DNA of 64,000 bases, from contig NW_022098008.1 in assembly GCF_002288925.2 (NCBI RefSeq), forward strand, positions 8,104,036-8,168,035. The letters run 5' to 3'. The translations under genes and the position numbers were made by a program. Positions 56,572 to 64,000 of the stretch are shown here, one piece after another (position 1 is the stretch's first letter; each line of letters begins with the position of its first letter). The DNA is from Delphinapterus leucas. Taxonomy: Eukaryota > Chordata > Mammalia > Artiodactyla > Monodontidae. Below the pieces are notes generated by a model. The model made no database searches. It was not told the DNA's origin and saw only the letters and a list, made by a program, of their open reading frames with translations.

Positions 56572-57135
56572 TTAGTTTCCGCATATAAGTGTTATCATAA
56601 GATATTGATATTTGTCTTTCTGATTTACTTCACTCAGTATGATAATCTCTAGGTCCATCCATGTTGCTGCAAATGGTGTTATTTCGTACTTTTTTATGGC
56701 TGAGTAATATTTCATTGTATATATGTAGCACATCTTCTTTATCCATTCCTCTGTTGATGGACATTTAGGTTGCTTCCATGTCCTGGCTATTGTAAATAGT
56801 GCTGCAATGAACACTGGGGTGCATGTATCTTTTTGAATTACAGTTTTCTCCAGGTATATGCCCAGGAGTGGGATTTCTGGATCATATGGTAGCTCTATTT
56901 TTAATTTTCTAAGGAACCCCCATACTGTTCTCCATAGTGGCTGTACAAATTTACATTCCCACCAACAGTGTAGGAGGGTTCCTTTTTCTCCACATCCTCT
57001 ACAGCATTTATTGTTTGTAGATTTTTTGATGATGGCCATTCTGACTGGTATGAGGTGATACCTCATTGTAGTTTTGATTTGCATTTCTCTAATAATTAGT
57101 GATGTTAAGCATCTTTTCATGTGCTTTTTGGCCAC
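56572..57135 (-). pseudogene. L1 ORF2 C-terminal segment, open for 187 codons
   Basis: This is the end of ORF2 of the antisense L1: [20 protein letters not shown], then the cysteine motif CX3CX7HX4C in [19 protein letters not shown], then [17 protein letters not shown] and [16 protein letters not shown], ending at the natural stop. Upstream parts are missing through 5' truncation, and further damage separates it from the preceding ORF2 text up to 57412. There is no endonuclease or RT domain, so it has no activity. Confidence 0.9.
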
Positions 57136-57461
57136 CTGTATGTCTTATTTGGAGAAATGTCTATTTAGATCTTCCACCCATTGTTGGATTGGATTGTTTG
57201 TTTTTTTGATATTGAGCTGAATGAGCTGTTTGTATATTTTGGAGATTAATCCCTTGTCAGTTGCTTCACTTGCAAATATTTTCTTCCATTCTGAGTGCTG
57301 TCTTTTCATTTTGTTTATGGTTTCCTTTGCTGTGCAAAAACTTTTAAGTCTAATTAGGTCCCATTTGTTTATTTTGTTTTTATTTTCATTACTCTAAGAG
57401 GTGGATTGAAAAAGATCTTGCTGCAATTTATGTCAAAGAGTGTTCTGCCTATGTTTTCCTT

Positions 57462-57682
57462 TAAGAGTTTTTTTTTTTTTTTCAGTATGCAGGCCTCTCA
57501 CTGTTGTGGCCTCTCCCGTTGCGGAGCACAGGCTCCGGACACACAGGCTCAGTGGCCATGGCTCATGGGCCCAGTCACTCTGCGGCATGTGGGATCTTCC
57601 TGGACCGGGGCAGGAACCCACATCCCCTGCATCGGCAGGCAGACTCTCAACCACTGTGCCACCAGGGAAGCCCTAAGAGTTT
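57462..57682 (-). mobile_element. CHR-family SINE (innermost layer of the nest)
   Basis: The body runs 57471-57673. On the minus strand it starts GGGCTTCCCTGGTGGCACAG at 57673 and ends in the A tail seen as the T run before 57482. Target-site duplications TAAGAGTTT lie at 57462-57470 and 57674-57682, within the ORF2 text of the middle L1. It is the youngest of the three layers. Frames on both strands between 57406 and 57770 cross it and are not genes. Confidence 0.92.
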
Positions 57683-57980
57683 TATAGTTAGATACTTTCC
57701 TCTTAAGCTGGGGAAAAGGCAAGATGTTCTCTCTCACCAGTCTTATAAGATGTCATTCGAGAAATTCTAACTAGTGCAATAAGACAAGAAAAATATATAA
57801 AATTATACAGATTGGACAAGAAGAAATAAAACCACCTTTATTAGTAGATGATATGACTGTCTATGCAGAGGATTCCAAAGAATCTACAAAATAACTTCTG
57901 GAACCAATAAGAGAGTATAACAAAATCAAAGGACAGAAGGTTAACACACAAAAGGCAATGGCTTCTTTATAAATGGTTTA

Positions 57981-60900
57981 TCTTTCATTATGGAAAAATG
58001 TTAACCCAAATAAATTAACATTGCCACTCTGAGAAGGTTGTGGCCAAATTGAGGAGAAAATACACCTTCCCCTGAGGAATTAATAATCTTCTGAAAGACT
58101 AGCACAACATATGCTTTTTTAAGTTACTTTATATTCATTTTAGACTTTCTCTGGAGTTGGATGAGAGAAAGGATTCTAGTTAAGAGTCAGATATTAACTG
58201 GTAAGTGACCTAAATCAAGAAGATGGTCTTGATTGCTGTACTTTAATAACAGAAAGAAAAACCTCTATAGTTTGATGAAGGAAAATGGGGATTTATCCTT
58301 CCTTTATACAAATGATAAAATGGAAGACTTAAATCTCTATGCTACTTCAAAGGTTCAGAAGGATAGAGGAAATTGTGTTAATACCTTTGCAAAATAATTT
58401 TGATAATTTTCTTCTTTCCTATGCATTTAGTTTAAACAAGGGCAATTTATCATTTTCTCTAAACTCTATCTGCCTTTTGAAATTTATTTTATATAGATGT
58501 TTAGTACCTTTGCTCAGTTTTTCAGTGGGTTATGACTCTCTGTGCCTGTTCTCTGATGATGTGTGTGTGTCATCAAACACAAGAACTGAGACAGTAATTA
58601 TTACTGTGTTACTAAACAGCCCAGTAATCACTGCAATAAAACCAAGCATAAATGTTCAGACCACATCTGGACATTTAGTTTGGCTCCAGACAGTTTTCGT
58701 TCATGAAGCCTACTTTACCCAGCTTTTTGTGGAGCTCCACTGAACAGTTTTCCAGACCCCTGATATCTAACAAAATCCCCAAATCCTGGAGCTAGTCCCA
58801 TGTACTTCTCTGAAGAGATGCAGCAATAGGAGTCTGGAGGATTTTAAGGGATACTGTCTTTAGGCTGGTGCATGTGAGTTCCCTCGAGCCTTGCCCTACC
58901 CACCATGATTTTCCTGAATGCTCAGAGCCCTCAAAGAGCCAGAAGAGTTCTCCAAAGCACCACATCCCTCTCTTCTATTTTGAGAATGTGAGACCCTTTC
59001 TTCAGCCTCACGTTGCTAATGATAGAAGAATATCCTGTCTAAATTCCTTCCACACTTACCGAGCAAGCTGAAGCTGCCAAGGGTGGATCTCTAGCCTATC
59101 CAGCACTCCTTTCACTGTTCCCACCCCTGCCTACACAGCCCACAAAATAAAAGAACCCTAAGAAGCAAAATATCTATTGAAAGGAATTTCTACACATAAA
59201 GGCACAAAACAAGATATTGTACCTCTTATTCTTTCAGAAGAGCCAAAGGACCCCAATCTTGGATTATTACGATTACTAAAACCTAGTTTATATCACCAGC
59301 TTCACAGAGAATAAAAATATGTTAGATTTCACAGCATTTCCAATTAAATTATATCGTTGGTAATGCATCTTACCCGACCCACAACAAAGACACCATTTGT
59401 GTTACTACCTGCGTAAGTGTGTGTGTACGTTGCAACACAGAGCTGGTATGTTGTCCTGGGAACTTTCGCTTTTCCAACTTAGGTTTCTGTGTGAAAGTTT
59501 GCAATGATCTGAATCTTTTCCTTTCGTTCCTCATTTTTAAAAGATAGCAGAAAAGCTGCTAACAAATCTGGGCTTGACACCTACTTGGTAGAATTCAGAA
59601 AGGAAAGGGTGACAAACTTCAAACTTCACACCACTTGGGAAGAGGATCTCTTTCAAAAACACCCTTCTGGCCATTGAGAATGATTTGCAATTTGTAAGAG
59701 TTCCTTGTCTCTAACCTTATACTGGAAATATTTCCTCTGGGATGAGAAGCTTTGCCTAAATTGGAAACAGAAAGAATTCTCTTTGGGAAATTCCTATCAA
59801 AAGGAAAGAAAAAACATGTCCCAATGCTATTTCTCAATGGAATTCTTTTCTACAAATACATGCCAAGATAATAAAAGATAATATTCCAGAAAGCCTCTTT
59901 ATACACTGCCACTTCAGAGGAAAATATATGTGGATTTGTGATAACAGAAGGTAGCCGCTGAAGCACGAGTTTAAATTCACTTTTACTCTTCCTCAATAAT
60001 GCCCATATCAAAACCTTGTTTAAGCTTAACCTTTGGAGAATTAGTTTTGTAGGATTTAAAATAAACTGAAGAAGTAGAATTGAGAAGTCACAAAAAGGGG
60101 GTGTTAGAAATATTATGTATGAGAGAAAACAGCAATGCCAGCATTCATTCCATGACTCCATGAATCCCAACGAAAATCTAGAAAAAGAAACAATCAGAAG
60201 GGATTGTCTATAAGTGCACCAGATGTGCACCAACATCTGAAATCCTACTCTGCCAAGGGGCAGAGAGGGGAGGAAAGTGAGAATCAGGGGAACAAAGGGA
60301 ATCACAGGAAGAGAGATAGTACGGGGAGCCCGGGGTACAACAGAGAATTAAATCCATCAAAACCACAGTGATGGGACATTGGACTCCACCAGGAACAAAG
60401 GAGTAGGAAATAAACATGAAACAGATGATTTTCTAATGAACTGCTGTGTGCTTCTAACTAATCTAGAGCAGAAACACAACATTAATTTTACTCTTCATAC
60501 CACTAAATTTTCCCTATAATGAGTATATGTAGCTTTTAAAATAATAAAAATAGTATATAATTAATTTAAATAAAAAATAAGTGAAGTGTTGGTCACGAGG
60601 CTTAAAACAGCATTGAACTTTGACTATCATTTTTTCTTATATTAACACAGACAAATTTATTGCTTTTTTATGAATCTCAGATAATATATGCCCCCTCAGT
60701 TGAGATGGAATTAAATGGAATAATTTAATTAAAATCACATATTTTAAGTGCCAAATACAACTGTAGCACAAAGTAGGTATGAATAAAGGCCAGCCAAACC
60801 TGCACGCATACAACAGAAGTAGTCAATGATGTATCAAAAAGAAAAAAATAGCCCATTCCCGATCAATATTTCAACTGCTACTTCTCCACGGGCATGGGAA

Positions 60901-62464
60901 TATCACACTCACACTTGATTTTTAGGGTCCCACCATTTGGGAGGGGCTTCCAGATGCAGGAAACAACCCATCCTTTGCTGGATTGCCAGATGGAATGGAA
61001 AGCTTTGAAGAGCCCCTTCATCATGGTGGCAGAAACACGACAGCAAGACATACAGAGATGAAAATAATGGAAGACCTAATACAAGAATAAATGATCCAGT
61101 ACCTAATTCTACAGCAAGTCCTCACATCAGTGTTCCCGGAATAAATTTACAGCATATCGTTAAAACTGTGTTTTCATGTCCCACAAGGGCATAGACTAGA
61201 TTACACTAAGACAAAAGCATCAGTGTGTCAAATGCACAGATAGGTGGCCTAAGGCAATGAGAAATACGTTTTCATCTCATTCTATTAATATTTTATCTGA
61301 ATTGCCTTTCTTGTTTTCTGGTGCTCTGTGATCACATACGGATGAGTTATTCACAGCTAGGATGCTACTTGGCCTTTCAGATTTATTCTTCATCATCTCC
61401 AAATAAAATAGTTAAGCTTTATACAGGAATACAGCACAAAAGCCAAAGATCGCATAATGCATTTTTTAGAGTAAATCATTATCATCCATCTAGAAAAGGA
61501 ACATAGTGGAATATTTCAATTTCGTTGGTGAAAACCTTCAAGAATCCTAGATAAACCTGACTATGTAGGTGTTCAATATTTTTAATGCAAAAAGGTGTTA
61601 AATAAATGTTTACAAATGCTTACTTTAGATTCAAAATCAGTTACTGTGTGAAACCAAACATGTGGGAAAGAGTGGTTGAGAATGTTTTACTTTTTAATTT
61701 TACTCTTTTTTAAAAAAATTTGAAGCTGGCTGAAGATCAGAGTAAGACAGACTTCAGGCCCTCCTTCTTGGGGATTTTCTTACGGATAAAAAACAGAGAT
61801 GTTCAAAGAAGGCAGGATGCAAAACAATTAACAGAAAACAGCCCATTATGTAAGATTTCCCACATTGCAGATCTACCTGGTCCAGTTCTCAATCCCCCAA
61901 AGGATCTCAGGAGCCACCTTGGTTGGACAAGCCTCATACCCTGATAAGGCTGTGATCACAGATCCATATCCATCCCCCAGCCTGTGGTGTCCCCATACAC
62001 AACCATCAGCCAAATACAAAAATCAGGCTGGTGTTCCCAATGTGGGCTAGACCTTGGACCACTGTGTTGATACATTTATCTGGGTAAGCCTGAGTTTCTC
62101 TTCTGTCCCAGCAAATCCTATATTAGAGGGTTCACTCAGATCAAGGGTCGCTCCTTGTCTGTTCCCAAATTCAGGAAATAGCCAGGGAAGGAATGCCATG
62201 AGTTCAACTGAAGAAGTGCACAACATCAGCAGAGGTTAAAACACAGAGAGAGAGACAGTTAGCAAGTCCTTGGGGTGGGGTGGTTAGTTACAGTCTGGTC
62301 AGAGCTGAGATCTCACAGAACCCTGCCTTGGTTTCCTTGCACAGCCCTGGCTACTCCTCCTTAGTCTCTCACTGAAATCCCCTCTCATTGACACTGAGGC
62401 TGGAGAGTCCCAGACTCAATCTCTGTCTTCTTTTTCTTTCATGTACAGTCTCCTCCTTTCCATG
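57981..62464. other. Unique non-coding DNA, nothing recognised
   Basis: No interspersed repeat or exon is recognised. The longest frames, 134 codons at 58339-58743 (+) and 151 codons at 59850-60305 (-), have no recognised domain or splice support. A short GT-rich patch occurs near 59413-59430. Confidence 0.45.
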
Positions 62465-62530
62465 GGTCCATCTATACATCTATACATCCGTCTGTACATC
62501 TATACACGATCTATACATCCATCTCTCCAG
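62465..62530 (+). repeat. Imperfect (CATCTATA)n tandem repeat
   Basis: Seven or so octamer-like units (CATCTATA, CATCCGTC, TACATCTA) run from CCATCTATACATC to ATACATCCATCTC. Confidence 0.85.
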
Positions 62531-62689
62531 CCTCAGCCTCTCCACAACTTCAATGAGCACATCCGACTCCCTACGCCACAGATCCACAGAAGTTTCTGGA
62601 AGGCATGCATACCTTATCATATTCAAAGCTTATTATTTTCTCCTCCAAACTTGCTCCTTTCATTGTTCTTCCCATCTTGGCAAATGGTA

Positions 62690-63560
62690 TTACCCACCCA
62701 CAGAGTCGCCCAGACCTCAAATCTAGAAGCCATCCTTCATTTCTCTCTTTACCCTGTAGTTCATGTGTAATTCATATCTGCCAGTTCCATCTCAAAAATA
62801 TATCCTGATCCTGCTCTCTCCTCACCAATTCTCCTACTTCTTCCCGTGTCTGAGCCATTCAGATCTCTTGCCCAACGGGTGCAGCATCGCACCTGGTTCT
62901 GAGCCTCACATCTAGACCCAGACCACCAGGGCCTGACTCTTATCTCTGCCCCTTATTGGCTGGGTTAAATCTGTGCCTTCATTTCCACAGCTGTAAAAAG
63001 GGGGAAATAATATTTCCCAGTCTCCTGGGGTTGCTGAGGGGCACATAGTGAACACCATCTCACAGGGTCTTGGTCTTCAATAGACCTCCTCTCTTCTTCC
63101 ACTGTCGTCACCTCACAGCCCATCTCCTTGGCGGCAGCCAGGGTAAACCAACATAAACAGATCACATGGCTTCCTCGCTTCCACATCACCCTGCATTGGC
63201 TTCCACTTTTTATTAGCATCAAATCCACCCTCTTTCCTGGGGTGCACGGGCGTGATCTCTCTCCTGCACCATCTCTGACTGCATCTGCTACCAGGACCCT
63301 CTTGGTTCAATACCATCCAACACGTCCATCCATCCTTGTGTGTCCTGCACACTCCAGTTACATTCTTCCTAGGAGCCAGTGTACTCTCTCCATCTGGAAT
63401 GTTCCACCTGCAGTCTTCACTGGGCTGGCTTCTACAGGACTCAGCCCAGATGTCACTTGCTCAGAGGATTTGCCTTGACCGTCCTATTCTGCCCCTGTCC
63501 CAGCCACTCTCCCTACGTCACTGCTATGTTGTGTTGCATTCACGACACTCACCATCCCTC
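62690..63560 (+). mobile_element. L2 fragment interrupted by a MIR
   Basis: L2 ORF2 3' text at 62690-62870 (CCATCCTTCATTTCTCTCTT, CAGTTCCATCTCAAAAATAT, CCTGATCCTGCTCTC) resumes at about 63090-63560. The second part shows CAGATCACATGGCTTCCTC, CATTGGCTTCCACTTTTTAT, CCATCTGGAATGTTCCACC, CAGCCCAGATGTCACTTGC and TCAGAGGATTTGCCTTGACC. The MIR lies between. The 181-codon frame at 63336-63881 arises from this pyrimidine-rich text and is not a gene. Confidence 0.72.
62876..63070 (+). repeat. MIR SINE inside the L2
   Basis: Shows TGCAGCATCGCACCTGGTT, CTGCCCCTTATTGGCTGGG, CTTCATTTCCACAGCTGTAA and CCTGGGGTTGCTGAGGGGC in MIR order, with an eroded tail. Confidence 0.75.
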
Positions 63561-63629
63561 TCTCTCCTCCTTAAAGATCCCAGCTTTGAATCTCATGTCC
63601 CCAGACTATATTACCCACTAGCCCTAATG

Positions 63630-64000
63630 AGGCTGCCAACTCTCCCTCTCATTTCTAGCAGGTATGATTTCCTAAGTCAGTGTCACTCTCCCGATGCCAC
63701 TCTCTTTTATTCTGGGCAATTTCAATACATCTATAGTCCAGCCTGTGGATTCTTGCTTAGTTCCTTGAATTCCTCTCTTCCACAACACCTGAGCCCTTTC
63801 ACCTTTCCTCCCTCTCTCCCTCCTTACTCAGCTCCCATTCCTCGGGTGATCATTACAATTTTTCTTTGCCCATATCCTTGACTCTCTTGGCTTCATGCAT
63901 TGTCATCCTTGCTTGGCAAAACCACTACCTGGAAAGCCATCTCTGCCAATTGAGTGTAGCTGGAGAAAAACACATGCTGACTGATCTCACTTGAAATTCA
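63630..64000 (+). mobile_element. Possible further L2 fragment running off the window
   Basis: ATTCTGGGCAATTTCAATAC, then CTTAGTTCCTTGAATTCCTC, resembles the upstream endonuclease-domain part of L2 in the same orientation. The resemblance is weak and the element is cut by the window end. Confidence 0.4.

Larger units (their letters stand above)
56224..57701 (-). mobile_element. Antisense 5'-truncated L1 inserted in the older L1 (middle layer)
   Basis: On the minus strand the element runs from a 5' truncation in ORF2 at 57688 to the 3' end at about 56237. It includes CCCATTTGTTTATTTTG (here reversed) and the 3'UTR with ACTGTGTACATG and CTTTTCCCATATAGGGACC. Target-site duplications TAGATGCTTTCCT (56224-56236) and TAGATACTTTCCT (57689-57701) differ at one base and lie in the older L1. 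It is itself interrupted by a CHR SINE. Confidence 0.9.
55363..57980 (+). mobile_element. Old L1 ORF2 segment (outer layer of a three-layer nest)
   Basis: Plus-strand L1 sequence runs 55380-56236 (ACCAAAAGCTGGATCGTTGA, AGACCCAGATGTGTTCACTG, TGCTATGAGGGCAGCATTAC, GTCAATTGATGCAGAAAGC) and resumes at 57702-57962 (GGCAAGATGTTCTCTCTCAC, TTATTAGTAGATGATATGAC, equivalent to the RT active site). TTCTTATAAATGGTTTA (55363-55379) and TTCTTTATAAATGGTTTA (57963-57980) bracket it and look like a target-site duplication with a one-base indel. Both ends are truncated, and no 3'UTR or A tail remains. Confidence 0.8.

Noticed and set aside
59850..60305. 151-codon minus-strand frame with hydrophobic stretches
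   Set aside because: No recognised family, signal or partner exons. Consistent with chance in AT-rich DNA read antisense.
63336..63881. 181-codon Ser/Pro/Leu-rich frame
   Set aside because: It runs through L2-derived pyrimidine-rich DNA, and an overlapping frame is also open.

Overview
This is mammalian nuclear DNA with no bacterial, phage, plasmid or organellar features. The diagnostic repeats are tRNA-derived SINEs of the CHR family: a GGGCTTCCCTGGTGG head, internal A and B boxes and an A-rich tail, in several young copies with target-site duplications (TSDs). Together with a matching L1 lineage, and with no BovB or pig PRE-1 seen, they point to a cetacean, probably a toothed whale. Eutherian fossils (MIR, L2, MER5A, MaLR LTRs) fill much of the rest. 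I found no host protein-coding exon, RNA gene or host promoter I can support. Nearly every open frame is a retrotransposon or chance.

Layout. 1-7.86 kb: mostly unique DNA with two MaLR-type LTRs, one old medium-reiterated repeat and a MIR. 7.86-9.9 kb: two overlapping old L1 ORF2 pieces. 11.3-12.0 kb: a MIR followed by two CHR SINEs. 12.65-20.2 kb: a full-length L1 with perfect 15-bp TSDs, a 5'UTR promoter, an intact ORF1 and an ORF2 with three nonsense codons but no frameshift. 20.2-44.3 kb: unique DNA with L2, MIR, MER5A, hAT-like and CHR copies, several microsatellites and a perfect hairpin. 44.3-50.75 kb: AT-rich DNA with no repeat I recognise. 50.76-55.23 kb: a second L1, truncated at its ORF2 start and split by a CHR SINE. 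55.36-57.98 kb: a three-layer nest (old L1, antisense L1, CHR SINE). 58.0-62.5 kb: unique DNA. 62.5-64.0 kb: L2 remnants with a MIR inside.

The elements do not form a pathway. They form a layered record of retrotransposition: L1 supplied the endonuclease and reverse transcriptase, and the SINEs are its presumed non-autonomous passengers.

Most unusual observation: the CHR SINE at 52149-52430 carries a clean insertion of about 77 bp that matches single-copy-looking DNA 3.1 kb upstream (49097-49172) at 75 of 76 positions, with no poly(A) and no TSD. This looks like a templated insertion rather than retrotransposition. I found no new gene system, and family names for older repeats rest on pattern recognition without a database search.
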